Notes under the pieces: model-generated
Seen by the model: the letters and a program-made list of their open reading frames with translations, nothing else
What the model was told of the DNA's origin: nothing
The model's database searches: none
Translations under genes and position numbers: made by a program
Assembly: GCA_905234665.1 (NCBI GenBank)
Contig: CAJOIV010000019.1
Location: 1 to 34,899 of the forward strand
Reading direction: 5' to 3'
DNA: 34,899 nucleotides
Source: an uncultured Bacteroidales bacterium
GTDB taxonomy: Bacteria; Bacteroidota; Bacteroidia; Bacteroidales; P3
In this document: one piece after another, positions 24,238 to 31,531 of the stretch
Layout of the letters: every line of letters starts with the position of its first letter
How positions within the stretch are numbered: the first letter of the stretch is position 1

Positions 24238-24292
24238 ATTCTTACTTGTGTATATCGTCTTGTTATACGAATGTACTTGAAAAAAGTTTCGT

Positions 24293-25819
24293 TTAGTGCT
24301 TGAAATGACGGTAACCGGTGATGGCCATGCCCATCTGGTGCGCTTCGCAGTAGTCGATGGAGTCCTGGTCGTGGATGGAACCGCCTGGATGTGCCACGGC
24401 GACGATGCCGGCCTCGTGGGCAATCTCGACACAGTCGGCGAAGGGGAAGAAGGCATCGCTGGCCATCACGGCACCCTTGAGGTCGAAGCCGAACGACTGG
24501 GCCTTGGCAATGGCCTGCCGCAGGGCGTCGACACGCGAGGTCTGGCCCGTGCCCGAGGCGCACAACTGGCCGTTCTTGGCCAGCACGATGGCGTTGCTCT
24601 TGGTGTGCTTCACGAGGATGGTGGCGAAAGCCAGGTCGGCGGCATGCGCGGGGGTGATGGGGGTGGAGGTGACGCTCTTGGCCATATCCTCGGCGGTGGG
24701 CACGATGGTGTCGCGGTCCTGCACAAGGATGCCGTCGAGGGCGTTGCGGAACAGTGGGTCCTGCATCCTGAAGGCGTTACGCTTGAGAATGATGCGGTTC
24801 TTCTTGCCTTTCAGGATGGTGAGGGCCTCCTCGTCGTAGTCGGGGGCGATGCAGACCTCGAAGAATATCTTGTGCATCTCCTCGGCGACCTCTTTGGTGA
24901 CGGGGCGGTTGGTGATGAGGATGCCGCCGAAGGCCGACACGGGGTCGCCGGCCAAGGCGTCTTTCCAAGCCTCGAGGAGGGTGGGACGCGTGGCGAGGCC
25001 GCAGGCGTTGTTGTGTTTGAGGATGGCGAAGGTGGTGTCGCTGTAGTCGTCTATCAGGGCGCAGGCGGCGTCGATGTCGCCGATATTGTTGTAGGAGATC
25101 TCCTTGCCGTTGAGCTTGGTGAAGCAGGCCTCCAGGTCGCCATAGTACAGGCCTTTCTGGTGGGGGTTCTCGCCGTAGCGCAGCACGTTGGCCTTGTCGC
25201 CGCAGATGCGCATCATGGGCAGCTGCTCCTCGCGGTTGAAGTAGTTGAAGATGGCGCTGTCGTAGTGCGAGCTGACGCCAAAGGCGTAGGCCGCGAAGCG
25301 GCGGCGCTGCTCGAGGGTGAGGCCGCCGTCCTGGGCGTTGTAGAGGTCGAGGAACTCCTTGTAGTAGTCGACGGCCGGGACGATGACCACGTCCTTAAAG
25401 TTCTTGGCGGCGGCGCGGATGAGGGAGATGCCGCCGATGTCAATCTTCTCGATGATGTCCTGCTCAGGGGCGCCGCTGGCCACGGTGGCCTCGAAGGGGT
25501 AGAGGTCGACGATGACGAGGTCGATCTCGGGAATCTCATACTGTGCCAGCTGCTCGCCGTCGCTGAACATGTCGCGGCGACTGAGGATGCCGCCGAAGAC
25601 CTTCGGATGGAGGGTCTTGACACGGCCTCCGAGGATGGAGGGGTAGCCAGTGAGGCTTTCCACGGCCACGGGCTCGATGCCGAGGTCCTGGATGAATTTC
25701 TGTGTGCCGCCGGTGCTGTAGATGGTGACGCCCTGGGCGTCGAGAGCCTTCACGATGTCCTCAAGTCCGTCCTTGTAGAAGACCGAAATGAGGGCTGATT
25801 TTATCTTTTTGCTTTCCAT
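24293..25819 (-). CDS. purH: Bifunctional AICAR formyltransferase / IMP cyclohydrolase
   Basis: PurH carries out the last two steps to IMP. The 508-residue protein has the N-terminal cyclohydrolase domain with STGGT (35-39) and LTGYPSILGGRVKTLHPK (56-73), and the C-terminal formyltransferase with LKHNNACGLATRP near residue 265, the Bacteroidota version of the KH-NPCG motif, and the terminal AHEAGIVAVAHPGGSIHDQDSI block. It has its own near-consensus promoter upstream (25907-25938) and precedes mreB by 55 bases. IMP made here feeds purA, encoded elsewhere in the window. Confidence 0.97.
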   Translation of the reverse strand: MESKKIKSALISVFYKDGLEDIVKALDAQGVTIYSTGGTQKFIQDLGIEPVAVESLTGYPSILGGRVKTLHPKVFGGILSRRDMFSDGEQLAQYEIPEIDLVIVDLYPFEATVASGAPEQDIIEKIDIGGISLIRAAAKNFKDVVIVPAVDYYKEFLDLYNAQDGGLTLEQRRRFAAYAFGVSSHYDSAIFNYFNREEQLPMMRICGDKANVLRYGENPHQKGLYYGDLEACFTKLNGKEISYNNIGDIDAACALIDDYSDTTFAILKHNNACGLATRPTLLEAWKDALAGDPVSAFGGILITNRPVTKEVAEEMHKIFFEVCIAPDYDEEALTILKGKKNRIILKRNAFRMQDPLFRNALDGILVQDRDTIVPTAEDMAKSVTSTPITPAHAADLAFATILVKHTKSNAIVLAKNGQLCASGTGQTSRVDALRQAIAKAQSFGFDLKGAVMASDAFFPFADCVEIAHEAGIVAVAHPGGSIHDQDSIDYCEAHQMGMAITGYRHFKH

Positions 25820-25906
25820 TATTGTTAGTGTTTACTTACTTGCTATCTATACAAAATACTGACAATATACCACTTGCGTGATACATTGTGCAATACTCAC
25901 AAACTG

Positions 25907-25938
25907 CAAATATACAATATTTTTCCTATATAGGCAAA
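25907..25938 (-). promoter_or_regulatory. Promoter of purH (-33 TTTG, -7 TATATTTG)
   Basis: On the minus strand TTTG (25938-25935) is followed after 20 bases by TATATTTG (25914-25907), close to the Bacteroidota consensus TTTG-N19..21-TAnnTTTG. It gives a leader of about 80 bases. It starts only a few bases after the stop of the ATPase gene, so purH is expressed independently of it. Confidence 0.75.
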
Positions 25939-25946
25939 AACTTTTT

Positions 25947-27080
25947 TCAGACGCCACCGCAGACAAACCCTTGATAGTTTTCAGGTGTCACAATCGAAAA
26001 TGTGTGGTCGGGATAACTCTTGGCGAATGTTTCTGTCAGACGCGGCTGTCGTATAGGATTCCACTTGAACTCATATGCATGTAGCACACCGTCATAGTCC
26101 TCAAGATAATCCACTTCCTGTTGTTGCTGCGTGCGCCAGAAATAACACTTACCATAAAAACCGCTGTAAGAGTTGTGCTTCATTCGCTCGCTTATGACAT
26201 AATTTTCCCACAATGCGCCCGTATCATTCCTTAACGTCAATGGTTTGTAGTCGCCAATCATTGCATTGCGTACACCGTTGTCGTAGAAATATATTTTGCG
26301 GCTTTTCTTCAACTCATTGCGCACATTACGGCTGAACGAACGCAGATGAAACACCACATACGACTTTTCTAACAAATCGATATAGCGCTGTATAGTGATT
26401 GAGGTTAAGCCCAATAGTCGCCCAAGCTCGTTGAATGACACTTCGCTGCCGACCTGTAAAGCCAACGCCTGTAGCAATTGTTCAACAATCTCCGGTTTGC
26501 GAACATCCTGGAAAGAGAAGATGTCTTTGTATAGGTAGCTGCTTACAAGATTAGTCAAAGTCTCGCGCTCCTCTCCATCCAAATTCACCACCTCTGGATA
26601 AGAACCATAGATAAGCCTGCGCTCAAGCATACGACGCTCTTCTGTCGGCCCGAATTCTTTGATGAGTTCTTCGGCAGAGAAAGGGAACATCACATACTCA
26701 TATTTGCGGCCAGTGAGTGGCTCATTGATGGAATTGGAAAGTTCCATGGCTGATGAACCCGTAACAACAACCTGTTTCTCCGGATAGTTGTCGACGAGCA
26801 GTTTCAACGTAATACCAATGTTCTGTACACGCTGCGCCTCGTCAATCAGTATTAAATCCGCATTGGCGGCTTCTGCCCCTAATTGTGAGGAAGTGGGTTC
26901 TGCAAGTTTGCGTCTAACATCTGGCTCGTCGCAGTTCCACACAACCACCTTGCGATCAGTATCGGCTGTCAACATCCGCAGCAATGTGGTTTTTCCTACT
27001 TGTCTTGGGCCAACAACAATAATGGCTTTTCCGCGATACAATCGTTTGTCAATCTGTTCCTTGATTAGCCTATAAACCAT
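25947..27080 (-). CDS. AAA-type ATPase with DUF4143 domain
   Basis: A 377-residue protein of the widespread Bacteroidota family combining AAA_14 and DUF4143 domains. Visible motifs: Walker A GPRQVGKTT (24-32), Walker B LILIDEAQ (76-83), a VVVTGSSA sensor-like strand (about 105), then a winged-helix-like region (SFNELGRLLGLTSITIQRYIDLLE) and a C-terminal restriction-endonuclease-like fold with WRTQQQQEVDYLEDYDG and YEFKWNP, resembling the D/E-x-K core. The cell role of the family is not settled; many copies sit in variable regions and may be defence- or toxin-related. The gene is richer in A and T than its neighbours and is flanked by gene scraps, pointing to recent acquisition. Promoter element at 27105-27112. 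Confidence 0.85.
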   Translation of the reverse strand: MVYRLIKEQIDKRLYRGKAIIVVGPRQVGKTTLLRMLTADTDRKVVVWNCDEPDVRRKLAEPTSSQLGAEAANADLILIDEAQRVQNIGITLKLLVDNYPEKQVVVTGSSAMELSNSINEPLTGRKYEYVMFPFSAEELIKEFGPTEERRMLERRLIYGSYPEVVNLDGEERETLTNLVSSYLYKDIFSFQDVRKPEIVEQLLQALALQVGSEVSFNELGRLLGLTSITIQRYIDLLEKSYVVFHLRSFSRNVRNELKKSRKIYFYDNGVRNAMIGDYKPLTLRNDTGALWENYVISERMKHNSYSGFYGKCYFWRTQQQQEVDYLEDYDGVLHAYEFKWNPIRQPRLTETFAKSYPDHTFSIVTPENYQGFVCGGV

Positions 27081-27104
27081 AATAATCTATGCTTTTATCG
27101 ACTG

Positions 27105-27112
27105 CAAAGATA
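27105..27112 (-). promoter_or_regulatory. -7 element (TATCTTTG) for the ATPase gene
   Basis: TATCTTTG on the minus strand, 24 bases before the ATPase start; no good -33 element is visible. Confidence 0.6.
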
Positions 27113-27157
27113 TAAGTTTTTTTGATTATAATGAGAAAATATTATAAGAATTTTTAA

Positions 27158-27271
27158 TCATACTATAAAATTCTTACTCAATATGCGCGTCAACGTCTCG
27201 GCAATCGGTCCGTTGATGATGACCTTTCGGTTCTTTTTTGTGGGGGAGTATACGTGTTCGATTGCTCTGTT
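27158..27271 (-). pseudogene. Possible C-terminal gene scrap
   Basis: The minus strand reads NRAIEHVYSPTKKNRK, then VIINGPIAETLTRILSKNFIV and a stop at 27158. It looks like a natural protein end but has no start: an in-frame TAA lies just upstream, near the terminator hairpin. The family is not recognised. The gap between the ATPase and the DUF3791-like gene holds nothing else I can support. Confidence 0.25.
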
Positions 27272-27286
27272 TTTTTAGGATGTAAA

Positions 27287-27323
27287 AAAGAGCATATCAT
27301 CTTGCATTGATGATATGCTCTTT
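27287..27323. terminator. Hairpin terminator
   Basis: A perfect 15-base-pair stem (27287-27301 with 27309-27323; AAAGAGCATATCATC and its complement) with a seven-base loop. On the minus strand it ends in a T-run. It separates the DUF3791-like locus from the ATPase gene. Confidence 0.75.
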
Positions 27324-27434
27324 ATGAAAGTCAGTTTTCGGCTTCCTATGTATATGTTTGTATTATATATTCTGTTTTTATGTCATTGTTTTTGTTGTCA
27401 ATTTCGCTGTAAAGAATATCTTAAAGTTCTTCTT

Positions 27435-27482
27435 TCAAATAGTCGTAGATATTCGGCGCTCAGTGCCATGATAGAGTCTCAT
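27435..27482 (-). pseudogene. Truncated DUF3990-like partner gene
   Basis: A frame opens with ATGA overlap on the stop of the DUF3791-like gene and reads MRLYHGTERRISTTI before a TGA. DUF3990 proteins, which usually follow DUF3791 genes, start with M-x-L-Y-H-G-S/T, so this is probably the first 10-15 codons of such a gene, the remainder (normally well over 100 residues) being lost. No continuation is seen in other frames. Confidence 0.45.
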
Positions 27483-27688
27483 GCCATTGTTCCTCCATGA
27501 CGTTTGCAGTACTCGGCGAGGTCGGTCAGGGTGTCGTCTAATGGCAGTAGATGTTCGGCTTCATAGTTTCTGTCGAGGAATGAAAAGCCTTGATAGGTGC
27601 GCAGATAGTTGAAGGCCATTGCTGTTGGCATCCCATTCCGTTTGCCGAATTCCACAATGCAAAGATTGATATATCGAATCTTGTCCAT
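27479..27688 (-). CDS. DUF3791-like small protein
   Basis: A 69-residue helical protein, MDKIRYINLCIVEFGKRNG through NYLRTYQGFSFLDRNYEAEHLLPLDD to AEYCKRHGGTMA. The pattern of a short N-terminal helix, a central Y-L-x-x-Y/F-x-G-F-x-F-L and a final E-x-x-H-x-L-x-x-D-D resembles DUF3791, small proteins commonly encoded just before DUF3990 genes and suspected to be antitoxin-like. Here the partner is reduced to 15 codons, so this may be an orphaned half. It lies in the AT-richer islet between purH and the flavodoxin gene. Confidence 0.6.
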   Translation of the reverse strand: MDKIRYINLCIVEFGKRNGMPTAMAFNYLRTYQGFSFLDRNYEAEHLLPLDDTLTDLAEYCKRHGGTMA

Positions 27689-27736
27689 GCCTTGCTAACG
27701 CTACCAGTCTGTTTTTATTGTGTGTAGACAAAAACT

Positions 27737-28576
27737 TTATCTCACCACCCTGGTGAAGACGGAGGTGGCGCTGTCGGCGACGGTGACGTAGACCTGCAGT
27801 TCGCCGGCGGGGGGCATGTCGGGCTTGTCGGCACGGGGGAGGTCGACGGCGGTAAAGAGGTACTCAGTGCCGCCCGGGAGGGCGCGGGTGGCGACACTCT
27901 TGGCCTGGGCGTGGAGCATGGGATAGCCGTCGACGGCGGCGTCGAAGATGGCGGCTTCCTCGGCGGTCACCTCATGCTGCTCGGGGAAGTCGGCGAGGGG
28001 CGTGTATTCCCCCTCGATGAAGCCGCCTGCAATGAGGAACTGTTCCACCTCCTGCGGCATGGTCTCCAGGCGGGCGGCGCGCACGCCGTAGCCGGGCAGG
28101 ATTTCGGCGTCGGGCTCGGCGGCCTTGAGGTCGGCAATGCTCGACTCCAGTCCGCCGCTGCCGAAGGTGCAGAAGGGGACAATCTTCTTGCCGCTGAGGT
28201 CCGCGTTGTTGAGGAAGGTGATGACAGGGGGAGCGTAGGTGCCGAACCAGACGGGATAGCCGATGAAGATGATGTCGTACTGGCTGAGGTCGGCATTCAC
28301 GGGCTGGATGTCGGGGAGTGCACCTTGCTCACGCTCCTGCATGCAACGTTGGATGCAGGCCTGGAAGTTGGTGTCGTAAGGGTCGACGCAGGCAATCCCC
28401 TCGATGTCGGCGCCAAGGCGGTTGGCTATCTCCTCGGCCACGGCCTGGGTGTTGCCTGTCAGTGAATAATAGAGCACCAGTGTCTTGGGTGCCTGTGTCT
28501 CTTGCTTGTTGGTGCCACAGCTGGCGGCAGTGAGGGCCACAATGGTGGTGGCCAGGATAAGTTTTATTGCTTTCAT
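27737..28576 (-). CDS. Flavodoxin-domain lipoprotein
   Basis: A 279-residue protein with a lipoprotein signal (MKAIKLILATTIVALTAASC, lipobox AASC ending at residue 20) followed by a flavodoxin domain: LVLYYSLTGNTQAVAEEIA (33-51) is the FMN phosphate loop, and IIFIGYPVWFGTYAPPVITFL and VPFCTFGSGGLESS are the isoalloxazine loops. About 90 residues follow that have no flavodoxin counterpart. It would act as an electron carrier or FMN-dependent reductase anchored at the membrane and facing the periplasm, which is unusual for a protein that needs FMN. Start at 28576 chosen for the signal peptide. It follows pfkA, separated by structured repeats. Confidence 0.8.
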   Translation of the reverse strand: MKAIKLILATTIVALTAASCGTNKQETQAPKTLVLYYSLTGNTQAVAEEIANRLGADIEGIACVDPYDTNFQACIQRCMQEREQGALPDIQPVNADLSQYDIIFIGYPVWFGTYAPPVITFLNNADLSGKKIVPFCTFGSGGLESSIADLKAAEPDAEILPGYGVRAARLETMPQEVEQFLIAGGFIEGEYTPLADFPEQHEVTAEEAAIFDAAVDGYPMLHAQAKSVATRALPGGTEYLFTAVDLPRADKPDMPPAGELQVYVTVADSATSVFTRVVR

Positions 28577-28611
28577 TGTTGAAATGTTGATAGGTTCTTT
28601 GGGTTTTGGCA

Positions 28612-28662
28612 CACTCCTCAGTCACTTCGTGACAGCTCCCCTAACTTAGGGGAGCAGCTGAG
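28612..28662 (-). repeat. Structured repeat element, copy A (inverted)
   Basis: Reading the plus strand: CACTCCTC, a small hairpin GTCAC-TTC-GTGAC (28621-28633), then the palindrome CTCCCCTAACTTAGGGGAG (28636-28654) and CTGAG closing with CTCAG. It is the reverse-oriented relative of copy B 20 bases away, so the two form an inverted pair between pfkA and the flavodoxin gene. Confidence 0.75.
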
Positions 28663-28680
28663 AATACAACTGGCTTTGCC

Positions 28681-28729
28681 CACTCCTCCCCTAAGTTAGG
28701 GGAGGTGGCCCAGCGGGCCGGAGGAGTGT
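28681..28729 (+). repeat. Structured repeat element, copy B
   Basis: CACTCCTC pairs with GAGGAGTG at the two ends; inside are the palindrome CCCCTAAGTTAGGGG and the hairpin GGCCC-AGC-GGGCC. The layout allows a three-way junction. Copy C (32977-33024) matches nearly base for base except in the second hairpin. Confidence 0.85.
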
Positions 28730-28740
28730 GTCCCTGAATC

Positions 28741-28759
28741 TTCAATTCTCAATTTTTAG
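28741..28759. repeat. AATTGAG-type repeat at the pfkA stop
   Basis: TTCAATTCTCAATTTTTAG; on the gene strand the pfkA TAA stop is part of it. Same family as the repeats in menG and after pdxJ. Confidence 0.7.
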
Positions 28760-29856
28760 TTTCCAAACTCAATCCCCAGCCCTTTGGCGGCGTGGACGAG
28801 CTCTCCTTTGGGGTCGACAAGGTTCTGGGCTTTGACGGCCTCTTCCAGCGGGACGGCCACAATGTCGGGGTGCTGGTAGGCCACCATTTGGCCGAACTGT
28901 CCGTTGATGACCAGCTCCATGGCGCGCACGCCGAATTCGGATGCCAGGATGCGGTCGAAAGCCACGGGGGTGCCTCCGCGCTGGAGGTGTCCGAGGATGG
29001 TGCAGCGGATGTCGTGCTCCACGCCCGCTTGGCGCAGTTCCTCGGCCAGCTGGTTGCCGATGCCCCCCAGCTTGATGTGCTGGTAGCCCACCTCGCTGCT
29101 CTGTGCGCCCACCACGTCGCCGCCGATGGGCTTGGCACCTTCGGCCACCACGATGATGCAGTAGCCGCGGCGTTTGTTGTAGCGCTGCTCTATCTTCTCC
29201 TTGATGCGGTTCACGTTGTAGGGGATTTCCGGGATGATGCAGACGTCGGCGCCTCCCGCCACGGCGCTGTGGAGGGCTATCCAGCCTGCGTCGCGCCCCA
29301 TCACCTCCATGATGAACACGCGGTTGTGGCTGGCCGCTGTGGTCACCAGCTTGTCGATGGCCTCGGTGCATATCTGCACGGCTGTCTGGAATCCGAAGGT
29401 GTAGTCCGTCGACGACAGGTCGTTGTCGATGGTCTTGGGTACCCCCACGATGTTCAACCCCTTCTGTGCGAGGCCGAGGGAGATGCGCTGCGAGCCGTCG
29501 CCGCCGATGTTGATGACGGCGTCGACACCCATGTACTGCAGCTTGCGCAGCATCTCGTCGCTGCGGTCGACGGCGCTCCAGGTGCCGTCGCTGTTCTTGA
29601 CGGGCCAGGCGAAGGGGCCGCCCTTGTTGGTGGTGCCGAGGATGGTGCCCCCCTGCATGTGGAGTCCCTCGACAGTCTTCTCGTCGAGCATCATGATTTC
29701 TGTGGGTTCGCGCAGCACGCCGTTGAACGACTCGATGCAGCCGATGACCTCCCAGTCTTTCTCCTGCGAGGCGCGCTTGACGATGCCGCGGATGACGGCG
29801 TTCAGTCCGGGACAGTCGCCCCCGCCGGTCAATACCATTACTCTTTTCAGTGCCAT
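28756..29856 (-). CDS. pfkA: 6-phosphofructokinase
   Basis: The enzyme phosphorylates fructose 6-phosphate in glycolysis. The 366-residue protein has TGGGDCPGLNAVIRG (10-24), NIGGDGSQ (116-123), VPKTIDNDLSSTDYTFGF (139-156) with the catalytic aspartate at 144, and IMEVMGRDAGW. Length and motifs place it with the longer mixed-substrate bacterial phosphofructokinases (group III). The phosphoryl-donor positions are Gly121 (as in ATP enzymes) and Lys141 (as in pyrophosphate enzymes), a combination known from ATP-dependent actinobacterial members. The gene follows the T9SS cargo gene by 46 bases and may be co-transcribed with it. Confidence 0.95.
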   Translation of the reverse strand: MALKRVMVLTGGGDCPGLNAVIRGIVKRASQEKDWEVIGCIESFNGVLREPTEIMMLDEKTVEGLHMQGGTILGTTNKGGPFAWPVKNSDGTWSAVDRSDEMLRKLQYMGVDAVINIGGDGSQRISLGLAQKGLNIVGVPKTIDNDLSSTDYTFGFQTAVQICTEAIDKLVTTAASHNRVFIMEVMGRDAGWIALHSAVAGGADVCIIPEIPYNVNRIKEKIEQRYNKRRGYCIIVVAEGAKPIGGDVVGAQSSEVGYQHIKLGGIGNQLAEELRQAGVEHDIRCTILGHLQRGGTPVAFDRILASEFGVRAMELVINGQFGQMVAYQHPDIVAVPLEEAVKAQNLVDPKGELVHAAKGLGIEFGN

Positions 29857-29902
29857 ATTAATTATTAATGCTTGAATGTGAGAATGAGTGAGTGTGTGAA
29901 TA

Positions 29903-31267
29903 TTAGTTCTTTATGATTGTTTGGGTGCTTGTACCCTCGGATGTGGTTGCTTTCAGCAGGTAGGAACCTGCGGTAAAATGGGAAAGGTCGATTTTGACCT
30001 CCTCGTCGTGGCAGGGATAATCCAGAAGCCGGCCCCCCACCATGTCGTAGACCTCCACCCGCTGTAGTCCATAGGGGTTGTTTATGGTCACCAGTCCGGT
30101 GGTCGGATTGGGTGTGATGGTTGTGGCATTCGCCGAAGGGAATTCGAGAGAGTTCTGGCCAAGCTGGAAGGGTACCCCGTCCCCCCAGTCGCTGTATTGG
30201 TCGCCGATACACATTTGGCGTACATAAGCCCTATACGGGATGGCGCTGTCTATGGTGATTTGGACGTGGGGTTCTGTGCAGGGAATGATAGTCCCCGTCT
30301 CGGGCAACTGACCTTCTGGTACATAGGTGAATTCCCATCCGCGGTTCATCCTGTCGGTGCTGTCCCATTCAAAGATGATGTCGTCATCCGTCTTCGGTCG
30401 GCGCTGAAGGCCGTTGACCGTCTTGCATTCCGCGTATTGGAGTATTGGGAAAATCAACGGGAAAAAGCTGTCTTCTTTATCGTACCATTGGTCAAATCTC
30501 TCGTGGTTTTGGTCGTTTAGTATCCGGTATTTATATCTGAATGTCGGGAATTCTACTCTCTGTGGGTTATTCCGGTAGCATATTCTTGAGTCACCGTGTG
30601 CCCCCAATAATAGACCGCCTTTACTTAAGTTCATTAGACATCCTTGAGCTGGCATGTCATCGTAGTAAGACAGGTAAAAAGAATCGCGAACCGTTATTGG
30701 TTCTTCAAAATAGAATTCATATAGGCGACTTGCGATGGAAGAATGGATGAGAACACATGTGTCCTCGCCGACATTTGGATAATATACATAGTCGTAACGT
30801 AGGGCGTATTTGTTGTCAGCATAATGAAGAATGGTGAAATTATCATCTAGGGTGAATTGATCACTATATGTACTGGATGCGATTTGGATTTCGCGCAATA
30901 AGGTTAATGAATCGCTGTCAATCTCGTATAGTCTCAATTGTCTAAATAAATCGGCTTCACTGGACTCCTTTCTATGGTTATAAGGGACACCAAGATCGAC
31001 TGCTATGCCGACAATGTTCAAAAGGCTGTCGCTATGGAAATAATAGGCCTTTTCGTATGTAATATAGACAGTCTGATCGATTACATGGGTATCGGAATGA
31101 AGGAGGTCATCCCAGAGGTCTAAAGTGACAGAATCATGGGAAAGGTATTCTTCATACCACCACTGGTAAAACAGCCGTGGATTTCGGGGTTGAAGAGGTG
31201 TCTGGGCCATGGCACACGTGCCAGCGAAAAACAATAACAATGCAAGAAAGGCTTTCCTGTTTTTCAT
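29903..31267 (-). CDS. Secreted protein with T9SS C-terminal sorting domain
   Basis: A 454-residue exported protein. MKNRKAFLALLLFFAGTCAMAQ is a signal peptide. The last 75 residues form a type A type-IX sorting domain: ITPNPTTGLVTINNP, VEVYDMVGGRLLDY, IDLSHFTAGSYLLKATTSEG and a terminal TQTIIKN, so it should cross the outer membrane and be attached to the surface. The main part has no recognised catalytic motif; it is rich in Tyr, Asp and Phe and may be a beta-propeller or binding domain. The N-terminal half is less GC-rich than neighbouring genes. Start at 31267 chosen for the signal peptide. A TATCTTTG element lies 106 bases upstream. Confidence 0.8.
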   Translation of the reverse strand: MKNRKAFLALLLFFAGTCAMAQTPLQPRNPRLFYQWWYEEYLSHDSVTLDLWDDLLHSDTHVIDQTVYITYEKAYYFHSDSLLNIVGIAVDLGVPYNHRKESSEADLFRQLRLYEIDSDSLTLLREIQIASSTYSDQFTLDDNFTILHYADNKYALRYDYVYYPNVGEDTCVLIHSSIASRLYEFYFEEPITVRDSFYLSYYDDMPAQGCLMNLSKGGLLLGAHGDSRICYRNNPQRVEFPTFRYKYRILNDQNHERFDQWYDKEDSFFPLIFPILQYAECKTVNGLQRRPKTDDDIIFEWDSTDRMNRGWEFTYVPEGQLPETGTIIPCTEPHVQITIDSAIPYRAYVRQMCIGDQYSDWGDGVPFQLGQNSLEFPSANATTITPNPTTGLVTINNPYGLQRVEVYDMVGGRLLDYPCHDEEVKIDLSHFTAGSYLLKATTSEGTSTQTIIKN

Positions 31268-31373
31268 AGAGTGTATACTGTTTGGCTTTTTGCGATTTTT
31301 CCAATCAATAGAGAGAATGTAAAAAGCAAGAGAATCAATGGCTTGCTCTTTATGTTCCTTTGTTTTCCTTTGG

Positions 31374-31381
31374 CAAAGATA
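31374..31381 (-). promoter_or_regulatory. -7 element (TATCTTTG) for the T9SS cargo gene
   Basis: TATCTTTG on the minus strand; implies a leader of roughly 100 bases. The region 31268-31531 holds this promoter and the repeat before the beta-CASP gene. Confidence 0.6.
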
Positions 31382-31469
31382 CACATTATTTCCGAATTGT
31401 GCGCCCTTTCGCGCGAAAATATTTTCTTTTGCCTCCGGCACAATAAAAGAAGATGTTGTGCGTTACATC

Positions 31470-31519
31470 ATATAACTTATTACCTTTTTTCAATAACTTA
31501 TAACCAATAACCTATAACC
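31470..31519. repeat. AT-rich tandem repeat before the beta-CASP gene
   Basis: Degenerate units of ATAACTT, ATAACCA and ATAACCT (seven bases) occupy the 60 bases upstream of the ATG at 31532. No TAnnTTTG element is seen between them and the gene. Confidence 0.7.
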
Positions 31520-31531
31520 TCTCACTATCAC

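Noticed and set aside
27315..27500. Plus-strand frame of 61 codons
   Set aside because: It lies opposite the DUF3791/DUF3990 junction, is hydrophobic by chance from AT-rich DNA and has no start signals.
28612..28729. Repeats near 28.6 kb as a CRISPR array or transposon ends
   Set aside because: There is no regular spacer series and no transposase or cas gene; the inverted pair fits a REP-like element better.
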